Part shown: positions 1 through 7,272 of the stretch, in pieces
Position numbering within the stretch: position 1 is the first letter of the stretch
Layout: every line of letters starts with the position of its first letter
From: Bacteroidia bacterium
Lineage (GTDB): Bacteria; Bacteroidota; Bacteroidia; Cytophagales; Cyclobacteriaceae
Direction of reading: 5' to 3'
DNA length: 12,229 nt
NCBI GenBank assembly: GCA_012031955.1
Contig: JAAURZ010000019.1
Coordinates: forward strand, 1-12,229
Position numbers and translations under genes: made by a program
Notes under the pieces: model-generated
Seen by the model: the letters and a program-made list of their open reading frames with translations, nothing else
The model's database searches: none
Told to the model about the DNA's origin: nothing

Positions 1-612
1 CCTTGCCGCCGCTATCCAACTGTCGAGCGCCGCCATAAATAAGGTCGTCGCCACCGGTTCCGCCCGGACTGTCGGCTTCCTGCAGGTCGGTGATGGCCTC
101 GTCGAGAAGACTTTGAATAGTCGCGTAAATTTCAGCCTGGGTGTTGAACTGTGCCGTTACTCCCTCATCGGCCCGAAATGCTTCGGAGTACGGAATGTCG
201 CCGAATGTATCGGTGGCAATGCCAAGGCCGGTGGCCATCAGTATTTTCGCTACGCCGCCATAGTGTGGCGCGTTTTCGGCTTCGGCTTTATTCATGATGA
301 TGTAGGCCATGTTCAATCCGTTGGTATACATGTTTTGCCACATGCCGTCTGTATCCTGACCGCCGATAATGTACTTGGTGAAGTCGCCTTGCTGTGCAGT
401 GGTGCCACCTTTTATTTGCTGCATGAGTATGTTGGCAAACAGTACATACTCGCCGCCGACTGTAAAGGACAAGCCGGTTTCGAGTGAGGGCAACAGTGCC
501 GCCATGCTTACGTCGAGCGGCGCGCCGGGTCTACGTTGGTGCTTCCAAATTCACATGACATGATGCTGAACAACATGGTCATGGATAGTGCTATGATTCT
601 AATTCTTTTCAT
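1..612 (-). CDS. SusD/RagB-family (SusD-like_2) outer-membrane lipoprotein, N-terminal part, frameshifted
   Basis: SusD-type lipoproteins sit on the outer membrane as lids over a SusC channel and bind the incoming nutrient. The ATG at 612-610 opens a lipoprotein signal sequence: MKRIRI, a hydrophobic stretch, then the lipobox-like IMSC with the acylated Cys near residue 20. The frame breaks soon after, at a CC pair (519-520); adding one C continues the protein as ARPLDVSMAALLPSLETGLS and onward to the left edge. Family marks are QQIKGGTTAQQGDFTKY and ATDTFGDIPYSEAF, the latter typical of the SusD-like_2 branch, followed by an IQSLLDEAITDLQ helix. Only about 204 codons of an expected 480-550 are present because the gene leaves the window. 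It lies 132 nt downstream of SusC on the same strand, the usual SusC-SusD order. No Shine-Dalgarno is visible, as is common in Bacteroidota. The substrate cannot be told. Family is secure; whether the frame break is real is doubtful. Confidence 0.88.
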
Positions 613-744
613 ATGTTAATAATTGATATTAATGGACATATGGAATTCGCATCTTGAGTTTTTACCTAAAAGGGGTCGTTGCAATTAACATCCCGCTGGG
701 TATAGTTCTCTTTATGCTCATTTCATGTTCGTAGATATTTTTAA

Positions 745-3353
745 TTAGAATGTCACATTCAAACTAATACCGTAGCTGCGCGTGTTGGGGTTGTTGAAAT
801 AGTCATAACCCATTACGTTGCTGGCATCGCCGGTCAGGTTTGTTTCCGGATCGATACCGGTGTAGTCGGTGATGAGCAGCAGGTTTCTACCGTACAGGCG
901 AATGTCTGCTTCCTTGATAAACTTGATGTTGCCGAGGAAGGCCTTGCTGAAACGATAAGTGAGTGACACCTCGCGAAGGCGCACGTATGAACCATCTTCC
1001 ACGTTGGTTTCATCGAGGCCGGTGAATCCGTAGTTCTGATAAAAGTTGACACCGCCGTCGGTGCCGCCTTTCACCACCTGGATGGTGTTGATTTCGTCGG
1101 TTGGCGTAACGCCGTCGTCGGCCACGAGCACGCCATCGAACACCACGACGTCATCGCGGTCGGCTGTTTGGCCACCGACGCCGAAGTTGTTGAGCACGCC
1201 CTTGGTACCATTCCACACATCGCCACCTTTACGAATGTCGAAGAATATGCCGAGGCTCAGACCTTTGTACGAAAGGGTGTTCCGAAATCCGGCAAACCAG
1301 TCGGGTGTGGGGTTTCCAACAATACCGTCGTTGGGGTTCTGGAGGGGAATTCCATTTTTGCCGATCACCACGCGGCCCTCGTCGTCGCGAAGAAAACGCG
1401 TGCCGTAGAATATCCCGTAAGGTTGTCCTTCAGCAAGGCGTTGCGTTCCAAAAGGATCGATGGTGATGAACGGAAGGCCCGGCGCCATGCTCACGACAGT
1501 GGTCTTGTATTTCGTAAAGTTCAACCCCACTTCCCATGTAAAATCGTTGGTCTTTACGGGCGTGCCTGTCAATGCGAGTTCCACACCTTTGTTTTCAATT
1601 TCACCAGAGTTGATCGCCTTCTGCGACCATCCACCGGAATACGGTATGTCCACTACCAGAATATTGTCTTCGGTTGTTGCCTTGTAATATGTGAAGTCTA
1701 CCGTCACTTTGCCCTGGAGCAAGCGCAGGTCGGCACCGAACTCGAGTGTGGATGTTCTTTCAGCCTTCAAATCGGGATTGCCCAAAATTGAGTATGGCTG
1801 GAATCCGTTTACACCGAACGCGGGGAAGAGTACGCCGTTGGGAGTTGTCCATCCGTCAACGATACGCGACTGCGTGTATTTGTTTTCCACCAGCGAAAAC
1901 GGCGCGTCGTTGCCTACCTGGCCCCAGCTCACGCGCAGTTTGCCGTATGGGATTATTTTATTTTCGCTCAGGCCAAGGGTCTCTGTAAACGACCATCCCA
2001 GGCTGGCTGCCGGATAGAAGAATGAGTTGTTGCTTTCGGGCAGCGTAGATGACCAGTCGTTGCGGCCTGTGAGCCCGATGAACACCTGGTCGGCATAATT
2101 CAGTTTGATGTCGCCAAATGCGCCGAACAACTGGCGCTTCGATACCAGCTCGGTAGTGCTGAGCACCGTGGCCGATGCGAGGTTGAAGAAGCCCGGAGAG
2201 GCGAGCCCTTTACCGTCGGTGCGGTAGTTGAAGGTGCGGTGGTTGTAGTAGTTGTGGCCGAAGGTGGCGTCGAGGTGAAGTTTGGTGCTCAGGTCTTTAT
2301 TGACAATGAGCAGGAAGTCTGAGTTCACGTCGCGGTTGTTGATGGTATGTTCGATCACATTGCCGGGACCGAAGTTGCCGGAGTGCACGTCGGTGCGCAG
2401 CTTGCGTTCGTCGCTATAAGTGTCGATACCTATTTTGTAGCTGGCTTTCAACCAGGGTGTGAGATCGTACATGATGTTGGTGTATCCGATTACCCGGTTG
2501 ACATTGTCGTCCATGTAGTTCTTTTGCACAGTCCACAGCGGGTTGTCGTAGATGGCGTCGCCACCGGGCAGGTTGCCGCGATATGAACGTGGCCAGCCGT
2601 TTTCAAACTCGTAAGAATCTTTGAATTTGTAACCGTCGTTTCCATGCCCGTTATTGATATCGAACGTGGGCGCGGTGCGCATCAAGCCGAGCATTACGCC
2701 CGAGAGGTTGGACCCTTGCTGCGCGCGTACACCTCCCGACGTGATGTAGCTGCCTGAAAACCCGACTTTCAATTTGTCGCTCAGGTTTGCCTGAATGGTT
2801 GCCTTGGCGGTGATGCGCTCAAACTCGGTGTTGGGTACAATGCCCGTCTGAAAAAGTCTGTCCAACGGATCCGTTAGTAATTCATGCCTCGTTGCCACCG
2901 GAAAAACCGAGGTGCGTGTTCCATGTATGGGCAGTCTGGAAAAAGTTCTTCCGGCATTTTTGAAAGCCCTGGCGGGAACGCCATTCCCCGTGCCTTCGGG
3001 CACCAGTGCGCCGTTGCGATCATACGGGTAGCTGGTGTCGCCGTTGTATTCGAGGCTGCTGATGAGCGGCCCCCAGCTTGTACCGGAGAAAGTCTCGGGG
3101 CCCCGATAAACGGGCACGCCATTGCCCGGGCCGCCTCCAGAGTTTACACCCTGCGCATAGAGGAACTGCCGGTCGGGCAGCCTGTTCACCTGGTCGAAAC
3201 TGTATGCGGTGCTGAACGTTACTTTCGGTGCGCCGGCCACACCTCGCTTGGTAGTGATGATGACTGCGCCGTTGGCTGCTCGAATACCGTAGAGCGCTGT
3301 AGCGGCGGGTCCTTTCAGAATAGTAATGTTGGCGATGTCGTCCGGGTTGACGT
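745..3353 (-). CDS. SusC/RagA-family TonB-dependent receptor, end of plug plus beta-barrel (third frame segment)
   Basis: This is the largest piece of the SusC-type outer-membrane transporter, which imports oligomers with energy passed from TonB. The open frame starts after a break near 3354 with DVNPDDIANITILKGPAAT and ALYGIRAANGAVIITTKRG, the classic end of the plug domain. The 22-strand barrel follows. Recognisable barrel points are QTGIVPNTEFERITAKAT, FGDIKLNYADQVFIGLTGR, NDWSSTLPESNNSFFYPAAS, FGADLRLLQGKVTVDFTYY and NPTPDWFAGFRNTLSYKGL. The chain ends in NVTF with a terminal Phe, as expected for assembly by the BAM machinery. A conventional start codon inside this piece (GTG at 3240) has no meaning, since it is a continuation of the two upstream segments. 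Between about 2880 and 2960 the frame is scrambled again (separate entry). Total gene length of about 3.26 kb fits SusC receptors of 1000-1100 residues. The ligand is unknown, and no polysaccharide-degrading enzyme is in view. Confidence 0.9.
2880..2960 (-). other. Out-of-frame stretch inside SusC caused by several compensating indels
   Basis: In the main SusC frame this stretch gives an un-SusC-like peptide (NAGRTFSRLPIHGTRTSVFP). The other two minus-strand frames hold the expected family sequence in pieces: a PEE-type start, then FFQTAHTWNTHLGFSGGNEA, then MNY, after which the main frame resumes with LFQTGIVPNTEF. At least three single-base changes that cancel out would explain this. Likely sites are the GG and C flanking the GAA-GAA codons near 2945-2953 and the bases near 2880-2895. 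The order of frames is seen directly; the sequencing-error explanation is inferred. Confidence 0.7.
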
Positions 3354-3590
3354 CATGGCGCGGTTGGAGTTTGTTACGCCACCGGCACCGCGATTGGCCA
3401 CTGCATCTTCAGGCGAATCAGCAGTGGTGAAACTGGAGTTATCGATGGGGATACCGTCGACTACAAACAGTGGACTGTTGCTGCCCTGCACGGATTTGTT
3501 GCCGCGGATGCGTATCTGTGCCGATGCACCAGGTGTACCGGCGGATGAGATCACCTGCACGCCGGCGGCCTTGCCGCTGAGCGCACTCAC
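3315..3590 (-). CDS. SusC/RagA-family receptor, plug-domain segment (second frame segment)
   Basis: This segment carries the front of the TonB-dependent receptor plug, the domain that closes the barrel until TonB pulls on it. Visible marks are SALSGKAAGVQVISSAGTPG, then QIRIRGNKSV and SPLFVVDGIPID, which is the SusC/RagA signature region that separates this family from ordinary siderophore receptors. It is out of frame with the preceding segment because of an AA pair at 3595-3596; one extra A gives GETNLVSALSG without interruption. It is out of frame with the following segment because of a single C at 3354 (a G on the coding strand); one more G gives NRAMDVNPDD. The last residues of this open frame (TSTRTTSPTLLF) are therefore frameshift product. 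It should be read with its neighbours as one gene spanning 745-4003. Confidence 0.88.
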   Translation of the reverse strand: MSALSGKAAGVQVISSAGTPGASAQIRIRGNKSVQGSNSPLFVVDGIPIDNSSFTTADSPEDAVANRGAGGVTNSNRAMTSTRTTSPTLLF

Positions 3591-4003
3591 GAGGTTGTCT
3601 CGCCCGACTGCCGCACTTCGTCGGCGTTCACGTTTTGAATCGAGTAACCGAGATCGCGCTTGTTTGCTTCCAGACCGATGGCGGTTACCACCACTTCGTT
3701 AAGCTGCGTCACGTCCAGTTGTAAGGCCACGTCGATTACGCTGTTGCTGCCAACGGCCACTTCCTGCGAGGTGTATCCTATAAAGGAGAAAATGAGCGCG
3801 CCACCGGGTTCAACGCTGATGTTGTAGCTGCCGGATGCGTCGCTAATGGTTCCGGAAGTCGTTCCTTTCACTGTGATGTTTACGCCGGGCAGCGGCGAGC
3901 CATCGTCAGCAGAGGTGATCTTCCCGGTTACTGTACGCTGTTGCGCCTGCAAGTCGATGAGCAGGGTTAACAGCAGGAGAAAAAGGGGTAGAATTTTCTT
4001 CAT
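3587..4003 (-). CDS. SusC/RagA-family receptor, N-terminal segment: signal peptide, carboxypeptidase-regulatory-like domain, TonB box
   Basis: This is the 5' end of the SusC gene. I place the start at the ATG at 4003-4001, not the upstream ATG at 4057, because it opens a clean signal peptide: MKK, a Leu-rich core, and a cut after LQA near residue 20. The earlier start would put 18 unrelated residues in front. Residues 23-97 form the carboxypeptidase-D regulatory-like domain (VTGKITSADDGSPLPGVNIT, IFSFIGYTSQEV) found at the front of SusC receptors. LNEVVVTAIG at 101-110 is the TonB-box region that contacts the energising complex. The frame fails at RQSGET; the plug continues in the next frame. 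The last two residues before the stop are frameshift product. The 146-nt gap upstream separates it from the redox operon, so it probably has its own promoter. Confidence 0.9.
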   Translation of the reverse strand: MKKILPLFLLLLTLLIDLQAQQRTVTGKITSADDGSPLPGVNITVKGTTSGTISDASGSYNISVEPGGALIFSFIGYTSQEVAVGSNSVIDVALQLDVTQLNEVVVTAIGLEANKRDLGYSIQNVNADEVRQSGETTS

Positions 4004-4103
4004 ACTCTTGGATTTTAGTTTGTGAAAAAGACTGAGTTGAGCGCTCAGCATTACCAAGAGTAAGGTATCGAGAAACTAACCGGAGGGAATCACCCTGTAA
4101 AGT

Positions 4104-4124
4104 GCATTTGCTAAGGCCAAATGC
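4104..4124. other. Small hairpin between the redox operon and SusC
   Basis: GCATTTG and CAAATGC form a perfect 7-bp stem around a 7-nt loop. It lies 26 nt beyond the stop codon of the (4Fe-4S) protein and about 100 nt before the SusC start. It could stop or stabilise the redox operon transcript, but no T-run follows on the minus strand, so it is not a standard intrinsic terminator. A second palindrome, TGAGCGCTCA, lies at 4038-4047. The role of both is unknown. Confidence 0.3.
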
Positions 4125-4149
4125 TAACGCAATCGGCGGTATGTGATAC

Positions 4150-4386
4150 TTATTTTGCCGGGCTGTTGTCGTCGTTTGTAAAATAAGTAAGTGCGCCTGA
4201 CGGGCATTTGCCAACCTGATCGACGAGCTGTTCGGTAGCTGCGTTCTCCGGTTTGATCCAGGGCTTTCGCCGCGGGTCGAACACATCGCCGAGGCCGCGA
4301 AAACAGTTGCCTGAATGAATACACCTCGCGGGCTTCCATACGATGGTGATTTCTCCGTTTGAATATTCTTTCGTGATGTCTTTCAT
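4150..4386 (-). CDS. Small (4Fe-4S)-binding protein, YjdI/Fer4_19 family
   Basis: A 78-residue protein of the YjdI type (divergent 4Fe-4S mono-cluster domain). It shares with E. coli YjdI, from memory, the stretch around Cys22 (CIHSGNC, Cys22 to Cys28), the KPWI segment at 41-44 and CPSGAL with Cys61. Only three cysteines are present in the whole chain, as in the family. The fourth cluster ligand is therefore not a Cys in this chain; His24 is a candidate by inference. The family's reaction is not known to me; an electron-transfer or cluster-sensing role is the usual guess. It is the last gene of the five-gene minus-strand operon and starts 7 nt after the OsmC stop codon, across an A-rich spacer, which argues for joint expression with OsmC, the nitroreductase and the pirins. 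The length is normal and the frame intact. Confidence 0.88.
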   Translation of the reverse strand: MKDITKEYSNGEITIVWKPARCIHSGNCFRGLGDVFDPRRKPWIKPENAATEQLVDQVGKCPSGALTYFTNDDNSPAK

Positions 4387-4393
4387 ATTTTTT

Positions 4394-4795
4394 TTACGAC
4401 CCCCGATTCAATAGCGTGTCTACTGCAATGGGATTGGTGAGGATTTTGTGAACAGGACATGCGTTTGCAATCTCAAGAAGCTTATCGAGTTGTTCCTGCG
4501 ACACATCACCTGTTACAATCACTTCACGATTGAAGCGTGTGCCCTGGCCATCGGGTTCCGTCGCCACGTGAACTTCAATGCCATCCACAGGCCATTCCTT
4601 GCGGTCGGCATACATTCTCAGCGTCATGGCCGTACAGGCAGCGAGCGACATCCGGAGAAAATCGGTGGGTCGGGGCCCTATGTTGCTACCACCAACGTCC
4701 TTGGGTTCGTCGGCGATAAGATGATGAGACGTGGTGGTGAGTTCGGTTGTGTAATGCTCTCTCCCGATTTTCGCGGTCACAGTGTTGTCTGCCAT
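4394..4795 (-). CDS. OsmC/Ohr-family peroxiredoxin-like protein
   Basis: OsmC and Ohr proteins reduce organic hydroperoxides through a reactive cysteine pair, in a homodimer in the cytoplasm. Taking the ATG at 4795-4793 as start gives 133 residues, a usual size. Both expected cysteines are present: Cys54 in LAACTAMTLRMYADRK and Cys113 in ANACPVHKIL, with PTDFLRMSLAACTA forming the conserved central helix. The frame is open upstream to 4843, but that would add 16 residues that overlap the nitroreductase gene. The chosen start lies one base after the nitroreductase stop (TGA-C-ATG), which fits coupled translation. The sequence resembles the general OsmC-like branch more than classical Ohr, so the preferred substrate is uncertain. 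Context with pirins and a nitroreductase supports a role in removing oxidised or electrophilic compounds. Confidence 0.9.
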   Translation of the reverse strand: MADNTVTAKIGREHYTTELTTTSHHLIADEPKDVGGSNIGPRPTDFLRMSLAACTAMTLRMYADRKEWPVDGIEVHVATEPDGQGTRFNREVIVTGDVSQEQLDKLLEIANACPVHKILTNPIAVDTLLNRGS

Positions 4796-4796
4796 G

Positions 4797-5381
4797 TCAG
4801 AATGATTGATTACGAATGTAATCTTTTTGCTGCATCCTAACACGTGTTGCCGTCTCCCTGGATTGAAGTTGTTCGCTCAAGCGAGTCATGTCACCCGGAT
4901 AACCAATGGCCATCATGGGGCCGGGCTCAAACATGTCGGGTATATTCAGTTCGCTGATAGCATCACGCTTGCTATAGCCGCCAATTTGGTGCACTTGCAA
5001 CCCGAGGTCTACGGCCTGCAACGACAGAAATGCGTTGGCCTGCCCGAGGTCGTAGTGCGCGGTGCTGTTTATGTGTCCGTTCTTTGTGTAGTTTTTCCGT
5101 GCGAGGCTCACAATCAGCAGCGGCGCGTGTTGTGCCCATAATTTGTTTCCGTCATTCATGAGTTTGAAAAGCTTTTGCCAAAGCGCGGGCTGTTCTTTGG
5201 TGGCATATAAGTAATACCACGGTTGCTCATTTACGCTGGACGGCGCCCAGCGGGCTGCCTCAAACAGCGATCGTATCTTCTCTTCGCCGATGGCCCGGTC
5301 GGAAAAGGCGCGTATGCTGCGCCTTTTCTTTATTTCATCTATTACTGGAAATTCGAATTCACTGGTGCTTGTTGTTTCCAT
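4797..5381 (-). CDS. Nitroreductase-family FMN-dependent oxidoreductase
   Basis: These homodimeric flavoproteins pass electrons from NAD(P)H to nitroaromatics, quinones or related compounds. The 194-residue chain shows the family order: RRSIRAF at 20-26 (phosphate contacts of FMN), the helix ending WAPSSVNEQPW at 45-55, HYDLGQANAFLSLQAVDLGLQ at about 109-129, QIGGYSK at 132-138 and the closing AIGYPGD at 158-164. The start is the ATG at 5381-5379, which shares one base with the upstream pirin stop codon (TGATG); this is stronger evidence than the GTG one codon earlier. The C-terminal 20 residues (up to RNQSF) diverge from the usual ending of the family, but the frame is open and ends one base before OsmC, so I accept it. 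The physiological substrate cannot be read from sequence. Confidence 0.92.
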   Translation of the reverse strand: METTSTSEFEFPVIDEIKKRRSIRAFSDRAIGEEKIRSLFEAARWAPSSVNEQPWYYLYATKEQPALWQKLFKLMNDGNKLWAQHAPLLIVSLARKNYTKNGHINSTAHYDLGQANAFLSLQAVDLGLQVHQIGGYSKRDAISELNIPDMFEPGPMMAIGYPGDMTRLSEQLQSRETATRVRMQQKDYIRNQSF

Positions 5382-6253
5382 CACTCATCTTCAATTAGTA
5401 CACCCATTTTTCCTTTTTGATAGTCGCGCATCGCTTCCATGATCTGTGTCTGGGTGTTCATCACAAACGGACCATACGATACAACTTCTTCGCTCAGCGG
5501 CTCTCCTGTGAGAAAGAGCATGCGCGTGTTTTCTTTCGCCGTCAGCGCTATGCCGTCGCCGTTGTTTTCAAACACCACCGCGTGCAGGCCTTCCACAAGT
5601 CCGTGGCCATCGAGTGTGATGTTGCCGTCGAGCAGGTATAGCAGCATGCTGTGGCTCGCGGGCGCCGGTAATTCGACACGCCCGCCTGCGTCCATATATA
5701 TAGTAGCGGCGTTCACGTCACGCAACGTCGCATGCCCGACTTTATGCCCAGCAATTCGCCGGCAAATATATTCACCCTCACTTTTCCGTCGTCGCTTTTC
5801 CACACAGGCACATCGCCGGCCGCCACAGGATAGTGAGGTGGGCTTGTCCATCTTGTTGGCCGCGGGTGTGTTTACCCACAGTTGTATGATCTCCTGCCTT
5901 CCGCCTCTTTGCTGTATGTCGTGCGGCGGTCGCTCGCTGTGAATTACTCCCATGCCGGCATTCATCCATTGCGCGCCGCCTTCGTATACCACGCTGTTGT
6001 TGCCACGGCTGTCGCGATGGTGCACGCCTCCTTTAAATATGAATGTGACAGGCGAAAATCCACGGTGCGGATGCGGCCCCACACCCGCGTGCTTTGTGTC
6101 TACATGCGCAGGCACTTTAATGTCGGCGTGGTGCAGCAGTAAGAACGGGTCCACTTGTTCGACCTGGTGCGTAGGCAATGGTTGCCTGATCTGGATCCCA
6201 CCCATATCGACCGGGTGAGCATATAAGAGCGCTTTTACTTTTCTGTATTTCAT
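5381..6253 (-). CDS. Pirin-family protein (bicupin), with two compensating frame breaks
   Basis: Pirins are two-cupin proteins that bind one iron or other metal; some bacterial members oxidise quercetin, others regulate metabolic enzymes. The N-terminal cupin has the metal ligands His61 and His63 (HPHRGF), His105 and Glu107 (GVIHSE). The C-terminal pirin domain is clear near the end: FLTGEPLSEEVVSYGPFVMN and MRDYQKGKMG. About 33 residues in the middle, roughly 5737-5836, are out of frame. Reading the next frame there gives PVAAGDVPVWKSDDGKVRVN and FAGELLGIKSG, the expected linker. An extra base near 5836 and a missing G at the run 5735-5737 would restore one continuous chain of about 290 residues. 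The start at 6253 follows a purine-rich AGGAAAGGGA, a rare visible Shine-Dalgarno-like site in this window. It is gene 2 of the operon and overlaps the nitroreductase start. Confidence 0.9.
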   Translation of the reverse strand: MKYRKVKALLYAHPVDMGGIQIRQPLPTHQVEQVDPFLLLHHADIKVPAHVDTKHAGVGPHPHRGFSPVTFIFKGGVHHRDSRGNNSVVYEGGAQWMNAGMGVIHSERPPHDIQQRGGRQEIIQLWVNTPAANKMDKPTSLSCGGRRCACVEKRRRKSEGEYICRRIAGHKVGHATLRDVNAATIYMDAGGRVELPAPASHSMLLYLLDGNITLDGHGLVEGLHAVVFENNGDGIALTAKENTRMLFLTGEPLSEEVVSYGPFVMNTQTQIMEAMRDYQKGKMGVLIEDE

Positions 6254-6299
6254 GACTAGTCCCTTTCCTGACTAAGTGTTTGTGTTTTTTATGATTCAT

Positions 6300-7007
6300 T
6301 TAGACCATCGGTACCTCTATCAACAGTACCTCGGCGTCGGTGCCGGCTTCAATCGTGAGTTTGTCCGCTTCCCACACGCCCAGGCCGTCGCGTTTATTGA
6401 GGGCCTGACCACTGATAGTCACGTCGCCATCGATAACAAAGGCATACACGCCGTTTCCATTTTTCCTGATCGCATAGTCTCCGCGGAAACCTTGTTTCAA
6501 AGTGCCGAGCGAGAACCATGCATCCTGGTTGATTTGGATGGCGCCGTTTTCTTCGGGAGCCACCACCGTTTGAAGTTGATTGACGCGATCCTCGGGGTTG
6601 AAAGTTTTTTGCGCGTAGTGCGGCGTCACGTTCCGGAGTTTGGGGAACACCCATATCTGGAGAAAGTTGACCGGGTCGGTTTTCGATGCGTTGTATTCGG
6701 AGTGCGCAATGCCGGTGCCGGCGCTCATGATTTGCACATCGTGTGTTTTGATGACCTCTTGCCTGCCGGTGTTGTCTTTATGCTCCAGCGACCCTTGCAG
6801 TGGTATGGATACGATCTCCATGTTGTCGTGCGGATGCGTTCCAAAACCCATTCCACCTTGTACCACGTCGTCGTTGAGTACGCGCAATGCGCCAAAATGT
6901 ACCCGCGCGGGATCGTAGTATCCGGCAAAACTGAAAGTATGATGAGAGTCGAGCCAGCCATGGTTGGCGTGACCTCTCGTGTTGGATTTGTGCAGTATGG
7001 TTTTCAT
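6300..7007 (-). CDS. Pirin-family bicupin, YhhW (quercetinase-like) type
   Basis: First gene of the five-gene redox operon. The ATG at 7007-7005 gives 235 residues, matching the length of E. coli YhhW; the open frame reaches 7085 but the extra residues do not look like pirin. Family marks are NHGWLDSHHTFSFAGYYDP near the start, RVLNDDVVQGGMGFGTHPHD and EYNASKTDPVNFLQIWVFP. The metal ligands are His58, His60, His102 and Glu104, essentially at the positions of human pirin and YhhW. The C-terminal cupin is short and lacks the ligands, as in that subfamily. It differs clearly from the pirin 46 nt downstream, which belongs to the longer branch with a complete pirin C-terminal domain, so the pair is not a recent duplication. 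No Shine-Dalgarno precedes the start. The native substrate is unknown; flavonol oxidation is known only for some relatives. Confidence 0.93.
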   Translation of the reverse strand: MKTILHKSNTRGHANHGWLDSHHTFSFAGYYDPARVHFGALRVLNDDVVQGGMGFGTHPHDNMEIVSIPLQGSLEHKDNTGRQEVIKTHDVQIMSAGTGIAHSEYNASKTDPVNFLQIWVFPKLRNVTPHYAQKTFNPEDRVNQLQTVVAPEENGAIQINQDAWFSLGTLKQGFRGDYAIRKNGNGVYAFVIDGDVTISGQALNKRDGLGVWEADKLTIEAGTDAEVLLIEVPMV

Positions 7008-7272
7008 TGTTGATAAATTTTGATTTCGAGACTTATACTTTCTGAAGGCAAACTGGCCGATCCTATTTGACAAACCGCTCTGCACATCTCGATCATCTTC
7101 ACCCTGGGTTTGCCAAATGGACCGCCAATTTTAGTAACGTATAATCATACAATAAAGATACAAACAATTATTGTATATACAATTATTAATCTGACAAATG
7201 CCCTATATGTTATACAAGTGTGAAACAATACCATTACATTCACGTTTGTAGAACTTATAAAACTTGGTTGGC
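7008..7272. promoter_or_regulatory. Divergent promoter region between the redox operon and the PadR-permease operon
   Basis: This 265-nt stretch has no gene I can support. It must contain the promoters for both divergent transcripts. Its right half (about 7130-7260) is markedly richer in A and T than the surrounding genes. I could not place a convincing Bacteroidota -33/-7 pair on either strand. A 7-bp inverted repeat, GGCAAAC at 7047-7053 and GTTTGCC at 7108-7114, lies in the left half and may be chance. Confidence 0.5.
7147..7217 (+). promoter_or_regulatory. Candidate PadR operator: palindrome ATTGTATATACAAT with repeated ATACAA words
   Basis: A perfect 14-bp palindrome lies at 7170-7183. 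The word ATACAA, its half-site, occurs at 7147-7152, 7158-7163, 7177-7182 and 7212-7217. ACAATTATT is also repeated directly at 7164-7172 and 7179-7187. PadR proteins bind dyad sites near their own promoter, and this cluster lies 56-126 nt upstream of the padR start. The assignment to PadR is inference from position and symmetry. Confidence 0.45.

Noticed and set aside
2884..3702. Plus-strand open frame of 272 codons over the SusC plug
   Set aside because: It is antisense to well-recognised SusC sequence, gives a Cys- and Arg-rich peptide with no family resemblance, and has no neighbouring plus-strand genes. It is a by-product of the GC-rich third codon positions.
4004..4057. Upstream ATG at 4057 as the SusC start
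   Set aside because: It would put 18 residues before a standard MKK-type signal peptide; the ATG at 4003 is better.
4055..4062. TACTCTTG on the minus strand as a Bacteroidota -7 promoter element for SusC
   Set aside because: It matches TAnnTTTG at all but one fixed base, but no TTTG-type -33 element lies at the right distance.
6276..7013. Plus-strand open frame of 245 codons covering the YhhW-type pirin
   Set aside because: It mirrors the pirin gene almost end to end; the pirin frame has conserved metal ligands, while the antisense peptide has no recognisable motif.
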